Assembly (NCBI GenBank): GCA_014885115.2
Contig: WKLE02006775.1
Location: 1 to 11,165, forward strand
Direction: 5' to 3'
Origin: Asterionellopsis glacialis
Taxonomy: Eukaryota; Bacillariophyta; Plagiogrammaphyceae; Rhaphoneidales; Asterionellopsidaceae
DNA: 11,165 nucleotides
Shown here: piece by piece, positions 1-10,477 of the stretch
Layout: every line of letters starts with the position of its first letter
How positions within the stretch are numbered: the stretch's first letter is position 1
The notes under the pieces: generated by a model
The model's input: only the letters and a program-made list of their open reading frames with translations
The model's database searches: none
Told to the model about the DNA's origin: nothing
Position numbers and translations under genes: made by a program

Positions 1-13
1 AATTAAAAAAAAG

Positions 14-42
14 TTACAAATTTAAGTTTTAAAACGTATAAT
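14..42 (+). promoter_or_regulatory. possible sigma70-type promoter of psaA
   Basis: A perfect TATAAT lies at 37-42. A poor -35 match, TTACAA at 14-19, precedes it by 17 bases (GTTACA at 13-18 would give 18). Plastid-encoded RNA polymerase uses bacterial-type -35/-10 promoters, and the distance to the psaA start is reasonable for a leader of roughly 90 bases. In DNA this AT-rich a TATAAT can arise by chance and the -35 box is weak, so this is only a candidate. Confidence 0.3.
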
Positions 43-90
43 TAAAAATTGAAAACTCATAGTTAAAAGTTAGATGTATCTTTTTTATTT

Positions 91-109
91 TTTATGAGAG
101 TTTCATAAA
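91..109 (+). promoter_or_regulatory. small stem-loop in the psaA leader
   Basis: TTTATGA (91-97) and TCATAAA (103-109) form a 7-bp perfect stem with a 5-base loop. It ends 15 bases before the psaA Shine-Dalgarno site. Such a leader hairpin could bind a translation factor or tune ribosome access, but that is inference from position only. Confidence 0.3.
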
Positions 110-124
110 TTTTCGTCTCCCTGT

Positions 125-130
125 AAGGAG
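125..130 (+). promoter_or_regulatory. Shine-Dalgarno site of psaA
   Basis: AAGGAG is followed by 7 bases and then the ATG at 138. This is a consensus bacterial-type ribosome binding site and it fixes the psaA start. Several other genes in the window lack such a site. Confidence 0.75.
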
Positions 131-137
131 AAAAGTA

Positions 138-2396
138 ATGGCAATAAGCTCAACTGACCGTCGCGAAAAAAATGTACAAATTTTTGTTGAAAAAGACGCT
201 GTCGAAACTAGTTTTGCAAAATGGGCACAACCAGGACATTTTTCACGAACATTAGCGAAAGGACCAAAAACAACTACTTGGATTTGGAATTTACACGCTG
301 ATGCTCATGATTTTGATAGTCAAACGAATTCTTTAGAAGAAGTTTCTCGTAAGATTTTTAGTGCGCACTTTGGACAATTAGCAGTAATCTTTTTATGGAT
401 AAGTGGAATGCATTTCCATGGTGCTTATTTTTCTAATTATTCAGCTTGGTTAACTGATCCAATTGGAATTAAACAAAGTTCACAAGTTGTTTGGCCAATT
501 GTTGGTCAAGAAATTTTAAATGGAGATGTTGGTGGTAATTTCCAAGGTGTTCAAACAACATCTGGTTGGTTCCAAATGTGGAGAGCAGAAGGAATTACTA
601 GTGAAGTTGAATTATATTGGATTGCAATTGGTGGGTTAGCAATGTCAGCAATTATGTTATTTGCTGGTTGGTTCCACTACCACAAAGCGGCACCAAAATT
701 AGAATGGTTCCAAAACGCAGAATCAATGATGAATCACCATTTAGCTGGTTTATTAGGATTAGGCTGTTTATCTTGGTCGGGCCACCAAATTCATATCGCA
801 TTACCAATTAATAAATTATTAGATGCTGGTGTAGCTCCACAAGAGATTCCATTACCTCATGAATTTTTAATTAATCGTGAATTAATGAGTCAATTATACC
901 CAAGTTTTAGCAAAGGATTAGCTCCTTTCTTTAGCGGTCATTGGGGTGAATATTCTGATTTCTTAACATTTAAAGGTGGATTAAATCCAATCACAGGTGG
1001 TTTATGGTTAAGTGATATTGCTCACCACCACTTAGCATTAGCGGTTTTATTTATTATTGCTGGACATCAGTACCGTACAAACTGGGGTATTGGTCACAGT
1101 ATGAAAGAAATCTTAGAAGCTCACAAAGGACCATTTACAGGTGAAGGCCATAAAGGATTATACGAAATTTTAACAACATCATGGCATGCTCAGTTAGCAA
1201 TTAACTTAGCAATGATGGGTTCATTAAGTATAATTGTTGCACATCACATGTATGCGATGCCTCCATATCCGTATATTGCAACTGATTACGCAACACAACT
1301 TTCTTTATTTACTCATCACATGTGGATTGGTGGATTCTGTGTAGTTGGTGGTGCGGCTCATGGAGCAATCTTTATGGTTCGTGATTATACACCTGCTAAT
1401 AACTATAATAATTTATTAGATCGTGTATTACGTCATCGTGATTCAATTATTTCTCACCTAAATTGGGTTTGTATTTTCTTAGGATGTCATGCTTTTGGAT
1501 TCTATATCCATAATGATACTATGCGAGCATTAGGTCGTCCACAAGATATGTTCTCAGACAAAGCAATCCAATTACAACCAATCTTTGCACAATGGATTCA
1601 AAATATTCATTTATTAGCACCAGGTACAACAGCACCTAATGCATTAGCAACAACAAGTTATGCTTTTGGTGGAGAAGTTGTAGAAGTTGGTGGTAAAATT
1701 GCAATGATGCCTATTAAATTAGGAACTGCAGATTTCATGGTTCACCATATCCATGCTTTCACAATTCATGTAACGGTTTTAATCTTATTAAAAGGTGTAT
1801 TATATGCACGTAGTTCTAAATTAATTCCAGATAAAGCAAATTTAGGCTTCCGTTTCCCATGTGATGGTCCAGGTCGTGGTGGTACATGTCAAAGCTCAAG
1901 TTGGGATCATGTATTCTTAGGATTATTCTGGATGTATAATTCAATTTCAGTAGTAATTTTCCACTTCAGTTGGAAAATGCAATCAGATGTTTGGGGAACT
2001 ATTACTCCTGATGGTAGTATTTCACACATTACAGGTGGAAACTTTGCTCAAAGTTCAATTACTATTAACGGATGGTTACGTGATTTCTTATGGTCACAAG
2101 CATCTCAAGTAATTCAATCATATGGTTCACCATCATCAGCTTATGGTTTAATTTTCTTAGGCGCACACTTCATTTGGGCATTTAGTTTAATGTTCTTATT
2201 CAGTGGTCGTGGTTACTGGCAAGAATTAATTGAGTCAATTGTTTGGGCACATAATAAATTAAACTTTGCACCAACAATTCAACCAAGAGCATTAAGTATT
2301 ACACAAGGTCGTGCTGTTGGTTTAGCACACTACTTATTAGGTGGAATCGGAACTACTTGGTCATTCTTCTTAGCACGTGCAATTTCAATCAGCTAA
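138..2396 (+). CDS. psaA: photosystem I P700 apoprotein A1 (PsaA)
   Basis: Encodes one half of the photosystem I reaction-centre heterodimer in the thylakoid membrane. It binds P700, most of the core antenna chlorophylls, phylloquinone and, jointly with PsaB, the Fx iron-sulfur cluster. The 752 residues match the normal family length. The Fx-binding loop [12 protein letters not shown] is at residues 573-584, with cluster ligands Cys575 and Cys584. The conserved C-terminal block [20 protein letters not shown] follows, and its His677 is the expected axial ligand to a P700 chlorophyll. Histidine-rich hydrophobic segments throughout fit the 11 transmembrane helices of the family. The ATG is supported by AAGGAG 7 bases upstream and by the N-terminus MAISS, which resembles ochrophyte PsaA. 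It is followed by psaB on the same strand after 197 bases, the usual psaA-psaB pair. It is complete, with no frameshift. Confidence 0.98.
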   Translation: MAISSTDRREKNVQIFVEKDAVETSFAKWAQPGHFSRTLAKGPKTTTWIWNLHADAHDFDSQTNSLEEVSRKIFSAHFGQLAVIFLWISGMHFHGAYFSNYSAWLTDPIGIKQSSQVVWPIVGQEILNGDVGGNFQGVQTTSGWFQMWRAEGITSEVELYWIAIGGLAMSAIMLFAGWFHYHKAAPKLEWFQNAESMMNHHLAGLLGLGCLSWSGHQIHIALPINKLLDAGVAPQEIPLPHEFLINRELMSQLYPSFSKGLAPFFSGHWGEYSDFLTFKGGLNPITGGLWLSDIAHHHLALAVLFIIAGHQYRTNWGIGHSMKEILEAHKGPFTGEGHKGLYEILTTSWHAQLAINLAMMGSLSIIVAHHMYAMPPYPYIATDYATQLSLFTHHMWIGGFCVVGGAAHGAIFMVRDYTPANNYNNLLDRVLRHRDSIISHLNWVCIFLGCHAFGFYIHNDTMRALGRPQDMFSDKAIQLQPIFAQWIQNIHLLAPGTTAPNALATTSYAFGGEVVEVGGKIAMMPIKLGTADFMVHHIHAFTIHVTVLILLKGVLYARSSKLIPDKANLGFRFPCDGPGRGGTCQSSSWDHVFLGLFWMYNSISVVIFHFSWKMQSDVWGTITPDGSISHITGGNFAQSSITINGWLRDFLWSQASQVIQSYGSPSSAYGLIFLGAHFIWAFSLMFLFSGRGYWQELIESIVWAHNKLNFAPTIQPRALSITQGRAVGLAHYLLGGIGTTWSFFLARAISIS

Positions 2397-2455
2397 GAGT
2401 TAATAGTTTGAACAATAAATAAATAACAAACTTAACGATTAAACATTAAAAGTAG

Positions 2456-2498
2456 TGAAAGTATTACCAATTATTTGTTCGATATTTCAATACTTTCA
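2456..2498 (+). promoter_or_regulatory. inverted repeat in the psaA-psaB spacer
   Basis: TGAAAGTATT (2456-2465) and AATACTTTCA (2489-2498) are perfect 10-base complements around a 23-base loop. It lies about 60 bases after the psaA stop. It could be a partial terminator, an RNA processing site or a 3'-end stabiliser of psaA mRNA. No U-tract follows directly, so a strong terminator is unlikely. Confidence 0.4.
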
Positions 2499-2593
2499 AA
2501 AATCGTACTAACACAAGTCTTAACAAACTTTAAGATAATATAAACTTATTTTTATTCTGAACTAAAAATTATATAAAAAGGCGTCTAACAATT

Positions 2594-4795
2594 ATGGCAA
2601 CTAAATTTCCAAAGTTTAGCCAAGCCCTTGCACAAGATCCAGCAACGCGACGAATTTGGTATGGTATCGCTACAGCTCATGATTTAGAAGCACATGATGG
2701 GATGACAGAAGAAAATTTATATCAAAAAATCTTCGCATCACATTTCGGTCATTTAGCAGTAATTTTCTTATGGACTTCAGGGAATTTATTCCATGTTGCT
2801 TGGCAAGGGAATTTTGAAAAATGGGTAGGCAATCCATTAAAGACGAAACCAATTGCTCACGCAATTTGGGATCCTCATTTTGGTGAATCAGCATTAAAAG
2901 CATTTAGTAAAGGTAATACATATCCTGTTAATATAGCATATTCAGGTGTTTATCAATGGTGGTACACTATTGGATTTAGAACAAACCAAGAATTATATGC
3001 AGGTGCAGTTGGATTATTATTATTCTCATGCGCATTATTATTTGCAGGATGGTTACACTTACAACCAAAATTCCGTCCGAGTTTATCATGGTTTAAAAAT
3101 AATGAATCACGATTAAACCACCACTTATCGGGTTTATTTGGTGTAAGTTCATTAGCATGGACAGGACATCTTGTTCACGTTGCTATTCCAGCTTCTCGTG
3201 GAGTACATGTTGGTTGGGATAATTTCTTAACAACACCACCACATCCAGCAGGATTAACACCATTCTTTACTGGTAACTGGACTGTGTATGCTGAAAATCC
3301 TGATAGTGCTACTCATGTATATGGAACTAGCCAAGGTGCAGGTACAGCAATCTTAACATTCTTAGGTGGTTTCCATCCACAAAGTCAATCATTGTGGTTA
3401 AGTGATATCGCTCATCACCAATTAGCAATTGCAGTTGTATTTATCGTAGCTGGACATATGTACCGTACTAATTTTGGTATTGGTCATAATATGAAAGAAA
3501 TTTTAGATGCTCATCGTCCTCCAGGAGGTCGATTAGGAGCAGGTCACGTAGGGTTATTTGAAACAATTACAAATTCTTTACACATGCAATTAGGTTTAGC
3601 TTTAGCATCATTAGGTGTAGCTACATCTTTAACGGCACAACATATGTATGCATTAACACCTTATGCATATTTATCAAAGGATTTCACAACTGAAGCTGCA
3701 TTATATACACATCATCAATATATTGCCGGATTCTTAATGGTTGGTGCTTTTGCGCATGGAGCAATTTTCTTTGTTCGAGATTATGATCCAGAATTAAATA
3801 AGAATAACGTTTTAGCACGAATGTTAGAACATAAAGAAGCAATCATCTCACATTTAAGTTGGGCTTCATTATTCTTAGGCTTCCACACATTAGGTTTATA
3901 TATCCATAATGATACAGTAGTAGCATTTGGTCAACCAGAAAAACAAATTTTATTCGAGCCTTTATTTGCAGAGTATATTCAAGCTGCTTCAGGTAAAGCT
4001 GTTTATGAATTTAATGTTTTATTATCATCTGAAACAAACCCTGCTACGATTGCAGGTAATCAAGTTTGGTTACCAGGCTGGTTAGAAGCAATCAATAATA
4101 ACAAAAATGATTTATTTTTAACAATTGGACCTGGTGATTTCTTAGTTCACCATGCTATTGCACTAGGTTTACATGTTACAGCATTAATTCTTGTTAAAGG
4201 TGCTTTAGATGCACGTGGTTCAAAATTAATGCCAGATAAAAAAGATTTTGGTTATAGTTTCCCTTGTGATGGTCCAGGTCGTGGTGGTACTTGTGATATC
4301 TCAGCTTGGGATGCGTTCTACTTAGCAATGTTCTGGATGTTAAATACAATTGGTTGGGTAACATTCTATTGGCATTGGAAACATATGACAATTTGGGGTG
4401 GTAACCCAGGACAATTTAACGAGTCATCAAACTATATTATGGGTTGGTTACGTGATTACTTATGGTTAAACTCATCACCATTAATTAATGGTTATAACCC
4501 ATTCGGTATGAACAACTTATCTGTTTGGTCTTGGATGTTCTTATTTGGTCATTTAATCTGGGCTACAGGTTTTATGTTCTTAATCTCATGGCGTGGTTAC
4601 TGGCAAGAATTAATTGAAACATTAGTTTGGGCCCACGAACGTACACCACTTGCAAACTTAATTCGTTGGAGAGATAAACCGGTAGCGCTTTCAATTGTAC
4701 AAGCTCGATTAGTTGGTTTAGTACATTTCGCGGTTGGTTATATTTTAACTTATGCAGCGTTTGTTATCGCATCTACTTCAGGTAAATTTGCTTAA
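2594..4795 (+). CDS. psaB: photosystem I P700 apoprotein A2 (PsaB)
   Basis: The second half of the photosystem I core heterodimer. It shares P700 and Fx with PsaA and takes part in docking of the lumenal electron donor. The 733 residues are the normal length. The Fx loop [12 protein letters not shown] is at residues 556-567 (Cys558 and Cys567). The C-terminal block [20 protein letters not shown] contains His653, the expected P700 ligand. The start [16 protein letters not shown] is the typical PsaB N-terminus, so the ATG is secure although the upstream region has only a weak purine stretch (AAAAGG, 2576-2581, 12 bases from the ATG). It is the distal gene of the psaA-psaB unit and ends at a strong hairpin. 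Confidence 0.98.
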   Translation: MATKFPKFSQALAQDPATRRIWYGIATAHDLEAHDGMTEENLYQKIFASHFGHLAVIFLWTSGNLFHVAWQGNFEKWVGNPLKTKPIAHAIWDPHFGESALKAFSKGNTYPVNIAYSGVYQWWYTIGFRTNQELYAGAVGLLLFSCALLFAGWLHLQPKFRPSLSWFKNNESRLNHHLSGLFGVSSLAWTGHLVHVAIPASRGVHVGWDNFLTTPPHPAGLTPFFTGNWTVYAENPDSATHVYGTSQGAGTAILTFLGGFHPQSQSLWLSDIAHHQLAIAVVFIVAGHMYRTNFGIGHNMKEILDAHRPPGGRLGAGHVGLFETITNSLHMQLGLALASLGVATSLTAQHMYALTPYAYLSKDFTTEAALYTHHQYIAGFLMVGAFAHGAIFFVRDYDPELNKNNVLARMLEHKEAIISHLSWASLFLGFHTLGLYIHNDTVVAFGQPEKQILFEPLFAEYIQAASGKAVYEFNVLLSSETNPATIAGNQVWLPGWLEAINNNKNDLFLTIGPGDFLVHHAIALGLHVTALILVKGALDARGSKLMPDKKDFGYSFPCDGPGRGGTCDISAWDAFYLAMFWMLNTIGWVTFYWHWKHMTIWGGNPGQFNESSNYIMGWLRDYLWLNSSPLINGYNPFGMNNLSVWSWMFLFGHLIWATGFMFLISWRGYWQELIETLVWAHERTPLANLIRWRDKPVALSIVQARLVGLVHFAVGYILTYAAFVIASTSGKFA

Positions 4796-4812
4796 AGATT
4801 TAACATAAAAGC

Positions 4813-4856
4813 AATTTTTTATCATTGATTTCATTTGAAATCAATGATAAAAAATT
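4813..4856 (+). terminator. perfect 21-bp hairpin at the psaB 3' end
   Basis: Arms 4813-4833 and 4836-4856 are exact reverse complements, 21 bp with only 2 bases between them. The stem base is A/T-only (AATTTTTT pairing with AAAAAATT). A run of six T follows at 4864-4869. It starts 17 bases after the psaB stop. In plastids such 3' inverted repeats mainly protect mRNA ends from exonucleases. The T-run and symmetry would also allow termination. Confidence 0.85.
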
Positions 4857-5201
4857 AACTAAGTTTTTTATATTTAAAACAAAGAAATAAAAACTATTTT
4901 AAGTCACTATCCTATATAAGGAATTACTATTAATTTTTTAGGGAAGTTTAAAAACCCCTGAAATATAATCGAAAGTAAAACTTGGAATATTAAGCCTAAA
5001 CGTTTTTAAAAGAATTGGTAAAACTAATCCTAAGAAACTAGTGAAGGTTTCAATTCAAATTTACAATTAATATCAATGTTAATAATGTAAAAATGACATA
5101 TATTTATCCTAATTGAAGTTAATAAATATTGTTTAGCAACTGAATTTCTAATCAATTTAAATAAAAAATAATGAGACACTTTTTAAAGCAATACGTGTTT
5201 G
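4857..5201. other. gene-free spacer between convergent psaB and atpA
   Basis: This stretch of about 345 bases lies between the two 3' hairpins. It is very AT-rich, and I see no tRNA-like structure, no rRNA and no credible start codon with a ribosome binding site. A 38-codon open stretch on the minus strand (4938-5054) lacks a normal start codon. Because the neighbouring genes converge, no promoter is needed here. Confidence 0.7.
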
Positions 5202-5247
5202 ATTTGATTAAAAAATATTGAATTTTTTCAATATTTTTTAATCAAAT
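5202..5247 (-). terminator. perfect 21-bp hairpin at the atpA / atp-operon 3' end
   Basis: Arms 5202-5222 and 5227-5247 are exact reverse complements with a TTTT loop. The stem can be extended outward by wobble and A-T pairs. It begins only 8 bases beyond the atpA stop codon on the minus strand. No T-tract follows on the minus strand, so a role as an mRNA 3'-end stabiliser or processing endpoint is at least as likely as classical termination. Confidence 0.85.
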
Positions 5248-5255
5248 TAAGTGAA

Positions 5256-6806
<1,551 letters not shown>

Positions 6807-6810
6807 TTAT

Positions 6811-7371
6811 TTATAATTCTAAAACACTATCTAAATGTTTTGCTAATTTTTGTAATTGGTTTTTAATACTAAAATCAATTACTTTTGAACTCGTTTTAAT
6901 TAAAAAACCACCAATTAAACTTGGATCAACAGTAATAACTAAGCGAATTTCACGCGCATTAGTTAATTCTTTAAGTTTTTTAATTAGAGTATTTTTTTGT
7001 AAGTTAGTAAATGCAAAAGCTGTTGAAACTTCAATCATTTTAATAGACGCAGTTTCGTATACTAATTCTAAATAATTAGCAATGATTGCGTTAAGTAAAG
7101 TAATTCGATCTCTATCAACTAAAACCATTAAGAATTTAAACGTTTCCGTATTAATTTGATCTTGTAATGTTTTAGTTACAACTTGTTTTTTTGCTTCTTT
7201 ACTAACAATTGGATTGTTTAAATAAGCTGTTAATTCAGGAGTTTTATCTAAAAAGATTTCTAAGTTTTGAAAATCAGCTGTAATTTGATGCATGATATTA
7301 TTCTCAACAGAGAAATCATATAAAGCACGTGCATAAGGAGCTGCAATTTTTGATGTTAACGGATTATTCAT
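6811..7371 (-). CDS. atpD: ATP synthase CF1 subunit delta
   Basis: The delta subunit (OSCP equivalent) sits on top of the alpha3-beta3 head and ties it to the peripheral stalk made by b and b-prime. The 186 residues match the usual length. It has the typical helical N-terminal domain ([17 protein letters not shown]) and the C-terminal [20 protein letters not shown] segment, which is the most conserved part of the family. Its ATG overlaps the atpF stop as ATGA (7368-7371), and AAGGAG (plus-strand 7379-7384) sits 7 bases upstream inside atpF. Plastid-encoded atpD marks the red lineage or glaucophytes, because green plastids have it in the nucleus. Confidence 0.97.
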   Translation of the reverse strand: MNNPLTSKIAAPYARALYDFSVENNIMHQITADFQNLEIFLDKTPELTAYLNNPIVSKEAKKQVVTKTLQDQINTETFKFLMVLVDRDRITLLNAIIANYLELVYETASIKMIEVSTAFAFTNLQKNTLIKKLKELTNAREIRLVITVDPSLIGGFLIKTSSKVIDFSIKNQLQKLAKHLDSVLEL

Positions 7372-7907
7372 AATAAATCTCCTTGTAATTTATCAATAGT
7401 CTCATCAATTAATGCGGTTGCACGCTCTTTCGGACCAAACGTTTCTTGAACACGAGCAACTGTACGTTTTAAAACAAGTACAATAATTTGTTGCTTGATC
7501 TCAATAAAAATTTGACGTTCTTTTGAACGGAAAGCTGATAAAGCACGATCAAAACGAGTTTTTAAATCTCTTTTTGCTTGATATGCATCTGCTTCAAGTA
7601 AAACTTTTTTAGTTGCAATAGTTTCTTCTTTAATTTCGCTAATTACAACGTTTGCTTGATTTAATTGTTTTTGGGCTTCGCTTAAACGTCTTTCTGCTTC
7701 AGCTAATCTATCTTCTGCATCTTGAACGCCTTTTACGATAGTTGCTTTTCGTTCTTCTAATAAAGATCCTAAAAAGTCGCGACCTGTATATACTAAAATG
7801 GCAACTAACGCAATAATGTTTAGAACACCAGTTTCAAGAATATCCAGATTTAAACCAATACCTTCTTCTGCGGCAAGTAATGTAAAAATTTGATCAAAAT
7901 TTTCCAT
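7368..7907 (-). CDS. atpF: ATP synthase CFo subunit b (subunit I)
   Basis: A peripheral-stalk subunit: one N-terminal membrane helix anchors it next to subunit a, and a long stromal helix reaches up to delta. It has 179 residues. The hydrophobic helix is at about residues 27-44 ([18 protein letters not shown]), followed by a charged coiled coil rich in E, K, A and Q (for example [20 protein letters not shown]). There is no intron, unlike atpF of land plants. It stops with TGA, which overlaps the atpD start. The spacer of 62 bases to atpG contains no clear ribosome binding site close to the ATG. Confidence 0.96.
   Translation of the reverse strand: MENFDQIFTLLAAEEGIGLNLDILETGVLNIIALVAILVYTGRDFLGSLLEERKATIVKGVQDAEDRLAEAERRLSEAQKQLNQANVVISEIKEETIATKKVLLEADAYQAKRDLKTRFDRALSAFRSKERQIFIEIKQQIIVLVLKRTVARVQETFGPKERATALIDETIDKLQGDLL
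7379..7384 (-). promoter_or_regulatory. Shine-Dalgarno site of atpD inside the end of atpF
   Basis: The minus strand reads AAGGAG, 7 bases before the atpD ATG, within the last codons of atpF. Together with the ATGA stop/start overlap this suggests that atpD is translated by ribosomes coupled to or re-initiating from atpF. Confidence 0.7.
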
Positions 7908-7969
7908 GTTTTAGAGTTTTTATGTAAACTGTTCACTTATAAAAAGGAAAATTACGGTTAACAAAAAAT

Positions 7970-8440
7970 TTAGATTGATAATCTAGTTTCAATATCAATA
8001 CATAAAGATTGAACGATTTCATCTAAACTATTAAGGGCTGTATTCTTTTTATCAAGAAGATCGTTTGTAATAGTATCTAATAAATTATCAATATATTTTT
8101 GAGAAATGTTTAATTCAATTTCTAAAATTTCTTTATGAATTTTTTGTGAATTTGTAATTTCTAATTGTGCTTCTTTACGGACGCTAGCTAATTCTTGTTC
8201 ATATTCTGTAGTCAGTTTATTGGCTTCAGCTAATATTTCTGACGCTTTACCAAGATTAGTTAAAATATATTCTTTACGCTCTTCAATAATTGTTAATAAC
8301 GGGCTGAAAAGAATAATATTCAAAATAACCGCTAATAACACAAACTGAATTGCAACTAATGGTAAAGTTGCATTAATATCAAACAGCCCACCTGGACCAC
8401 TGATTTCTGAACTTGAAATTAATATTGAAAGATTAATCAT
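7970..8440 (-). CDS. atpG: ATP synthase CFo subunit b-prime (subunit II)
   Basis: The second peripheral-stalk subunit, which pairs with AtpF in photosynthetic organisms. It has 156 residues. [21 protein letters not shown] start leads into one membrane helix (about residues 25-46). [13 protein letters not shown] and a charged coiled coil that spans the rest follow. In green plants the equivalent protein is nuclear-encoded, so this gene in the plastid supports a red-lineage plastid. It follows atpH after an unusually long 265-base spacer with a terminator-like hairpin, and no Shine-Dalgarno site is seen before the ATG. Confidence 0.95.
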   Translation of the reverse strand: MINLSILISSSEISGPGGLFDINATLPLVAIQFVLLAVILNIILFSPLLTIIEERKEYILTNLGKASEILAEANKLTTEYEQELASVRKEAQLEITNSQKIHKEILEIELNISQKYIDNLLDTITNDLLDKKNTALNSLDEIVQSLCIDIETRLSI

Positions 8441-8705
8441 ATAAAATCTATATTTTATACTATAGGATTAAAGTTTTTTATGAAAAAATAATGATGATTA
8501 GTTTTAAAGGGAACTAATATCAAAATTATTTTATGGTAGAATAGTTAGACGATAATTATTAATATTATAATTCGTTAGTATAATACCAAGGTGGAGAAGT
8601 AAGATTAAAAATAGTATTATAAAAGATTAAAAAAATTCCTAGTGTAAATATGAAAAAAATTCAAATCGCACTAGAAACTTTTTTTAATTTTTTAAACGCT
8701 TTATA
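8441..8705. other. atpH-atpG spacer, longest gap within the operon
   Basis: These 265 bases are AT-rich and hold no open reading frame or tRNA. They contain the hairpin plus T-tract just after atpH (8629-8674) and a second small stem-loop on either strand (ATTAGTT 8497-8503 with AACTAAT 8512-8518, 7 bp) close to the atpG start. I found no convincing promoter, although AT-rich -10-like words are common here. Confidence 0.6.
8629..8674 (-). terminator. hairpin with U-tract after atpH (partial terminator or processing site)
   Basis: On the minus strand CTAGTG and CACTAG (8639-8644 with 8669-8674) pair. With a small bulge the stem continues inward and includes TGAA/TTCA. After GGAA the minus strand has seven T in a row (plus-strand 8629-8635). 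This has the form of a factor-independent terminator about 30 bases downstream of atpH and well before atpG. The stem is interrupted and only moderately strong, so termination would be partial. Confidence 0.55.
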
Positions 8706-8966
<261 letters not shown>

Positions 8967-8998
8967 TTAATAAATGTAAATATAATTTTAATAGTAAA

Positions 8999-9727
8999 TT
9001 ATTCAAGAGCTTCTGCAATATATGCAGCAGCTAAAGTTGAGAAAATTAAAGCCTGTACTGAACCAGCAAAAATCCCTAATAACATAATTGGTAATGGAAT
9101 TACCAATGGAACTAACGATGTTAATACAGAAATTGTTAATTCATCAGCTAAAACATTCCCGAATAATCGGAAACTTAACGATAAAGGTTTCGTAAAATCT
9201 TCTAAGATATTAATTGGTAGAAGAAGTGGAATTGGCTCAATATATCGTTTAAAATATCCTAAACCTTTTTTACTTAAACCTGCGTAGAAGTAGGCAAATG
9301 ATGTTAATAAAGCTAATGCTACTGTGGTATTAATATCATTAGTAGGAGCAGCAAATTCTCCTTCCGGTAATTCAATTAATTTCCACGGGATAACTGCACC
9401 AGCCCAGTTACATCCGAAAATAAATAAGAATAGTGTTCCAATAAATGGAATCCATTCTTTATAGAAACTTTCACCTAATTGATCTCTAGCGATATCGGTA
9501 ACAAAGTCAACCGCAGATTCCATAAAGTTTTGCCAACTAGTAGGAATACGATCTGCATCTTTTGTACCTAGGAATGAAAATACTAATAAAATTAATAATA
9601 CAAACCAGATAACAACTAAGACTTGTCCGTGAACTAAAAATCCAGCAATATTCCAGTAAAAATGCTTTCCAACTTCTGCCTCCGCTAATAATGTAAACGT
9701 ATTTGAATAAAAAATTTCTGGGTACAT
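8999..9727 (-). CDS. atpI: ATP synthase CFo subunit a (subunit IV)
   Basis: A polytopic membrane subunit that supplies the two proton half-channels next to the c-ring. It has 242 residues. The key block [16 protein letters not shown] contains Arg187, the essential arginine facing Glu61 of the c-ring. [15 protein letters not shown] and [15 protein letters not shown] are also typical of the plastid/cyanobacterial a subunit. The ATG at 9727 gives [20 protein letters not shown], a normal N-terminus length, although no Shine-Dalgarno site precedes it. This is the first gene of the atp cluster, so the operon promoter should lie in the spacer upstream (9728-10477). Confidence 0.97.
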   Translation of the reverse strand: MYPEIFYSNTFTLLAEAEVGKHFYWNIAGFLVHGQVLVVIWFVLLILLVFSFLGTKDADRIPTSWQNFMESAVDFVTDIARDQLGESFYKEWIPFIGTLFLFIFGCNWAGAVIPWKLIELPEGEFAAPTNDINTTVALALLTSFAYFYAGLSKKGLGYFKRYIEPIPLLLPINILEDFTKPLSLSFRLFGNVLADELTISVLTSLVPLVIPLPIMLLGIFAGSVQALIFSTLAAAYIAEALE

Positions 9728-9785
9728 AAAATCTAACTAATTTAGTAAATTACCCAATATTAAAAAATATACAGGAACAATAATC

Positions 9786-9791
9786 ATTATA
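9786..9791 (-). promoter_or_regulatory. possible -10 box upstream of atpI
   Basis: The minus strand reads TATAAT here (preceded by G), 58 bases upstream of the atpI ATG. No good -35 box is found 16-18 bases further upstream. It is the best-placed candidate for the atp-operon promoter, but support is weak. Confidence 0.25.
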
Positions 9792-9901
9792 CGAATTTTT
9801 TCAATCCTTTAGGTCTATTTTTATTTAAAAGCTCTATTTAAAGTCGATTAGGTTTTATTTTATTGGAGTAGTAACTAAATTAGACTACGCTTTTATTGTT
9901 A

Positions 9902-9970
9902 TGCTACTAATTTAATATTAATTATTTTTTATGGTTATAAAACCTTTAATTTCAGTTGGAATTAGTAGCA
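9902..9970. repeat. 11-bp inverted repeat with 47-base loop
   Basis: TGCTACTAATT (9902-9912) and AATTAGTAGCA (9960-9970) are perfect complements. The loop holds a second tiny hairpin (GGTT and AACC around ATAA). It may form a cruciform or an RNA structure upstream of the atp operon. There is no evidence for a specific role. Confidence 0.45.
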
Positions 9971-10017
9971 ATTGGGTTATCACGACTAAAAAATTCTTCA
10001 CTAGCGAAAATATTAAT

Positions 10018-10370
10018 TGCAATTACGGGAGGCTAAAATGTTAGGTCTGATTACAGAATCACTTACTTATAGGTTTCCAATTGGCTAGTCAATAAAATTA
10101 ATTAAAGGTGGTGTTAATATTACAAATTTATGAATTTCTCGAACTTTAGCATCCAATACGACTTTGACTGTTGTTGATTATTGTACACTGCCGGCTATAC
10201 AATCAGTAAATCCTTATGTAGGAGCCAACACGTTAAGAGTAGCCTCGGTGACAAGCCCAAATAATCTAGCCATAATAGATTCGGTTATTTATTTAGTTTC
10301 GGAGATTTATGAAAATTGTCAAAGTTTAAAAATTTATCAGAACCAGATGTTTCACAAAAATCTTTGGTGA
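10018..10370 (+). other. GC-raised block, possible remnant of a reading frame
   Basis: Within an AT-rich spacer, 10141-10260 reaches 51 G/C of 120 bases (42.5%), well above the surrounding spacer. One plus-strand frame has a Shine-Dalgarno-like GGGAGG (10027-10032) 5 bases before an ATG at 10038. It continues to a TGA at 10368-10370, broken by only two stops (TAG 10086-10088 and TGA 10131-10133). Its last 79 codons are open, but the only possible starts within it are unusual ones such as TTG at 10164. The minus strand also has fairly open stretches with more stops. I do not recognise the peptide in either direction. It could be a decayed gene, an unrecognised structured RNA or foreign DNA. 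I do not claim that it is expressed. Confidence 0.25.
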
Positions 10371-10477
10371 ATAATACTGGTTTTACTATCTTAAGGAGAA
10401 GAATTGATCAAATTATTTCATACTAATATACGAAACTTTCTTTAATAAACAAGTTTTATCTTTTTATAATTTTAATG

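Larger units (their letters stand above)
9728..10477. other. long spacer between atpI and rbcS without an intact gene
   Basis: About 750 bases separate the atpI start from the hairpin after rbcS. I searched both strands for tRNA, SRP RNA, tmRNA and RNase P RNA core motifs and for known plastid genes, and recognised none. It contains a candidate -10 box near atpI, an 11-bp inverted repeat (9902-9970) and a block of raised GC (about 10018-10370) described separately. In red algal plastids the genes upstream of atpI are typically tsf and rps2. Here their place is taken by this spacer and then rbcS. Confidence 0.7.

Noticed and set aside
4938..5054. 38-codon open stretch on the minus strand with hydrophobic residues, reminiscent of a small photosystem subunit
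   Set aside because: It has no ATG or GTG start and no ribosome binding site, follows directly after a TGA, and matches none of the small plastid membrane proteins I know (psaI, psaJ, psaM, psbX, petG and others).
10050..10090. ACAGAA followed by a CTTAC/TTATAGG-like run, resembling the 3' core of RNase P RNA
   Set aside because: The matching 5' core (GAGGAAAGTCC-like) is absent upstream on this strand, and the surrounding bases do not fit the conserved helix.
10130..10160. Minus-strand GTTCGAGA resembling a tRNA or tmRNA T-loop
   Set aside because: The flanking bases do not pair into a T-stem, and no acceptor stem, CCA end or tag reading frame was seen.
10200..10285. Minus-strand peptide with RLFG and a following V, similar to a piece of subunit a ([13 protein letters not shown])
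   Set aside because: The match is only a few residues, with stops soon after and no further alignable sequence. Chance similarity is more likely than a duplicated atpI fragment.
10164..10370. TTG-started reading frame of 68 codons taken as a gene
   Set aside because: The start is non-standard, no Shine-Dalgarno site precedes the TTG, the peptide is unrecognised and the frame is broken upstream. I kept it only as part of a possible remnant.
10393..10434. AAGGAG followed by a TTG-started 12-codon frame on the plus strand
   Set aside because: It is far too short, and the weak start together with the lack of any recognisable peptide makes it a chance occurrence.
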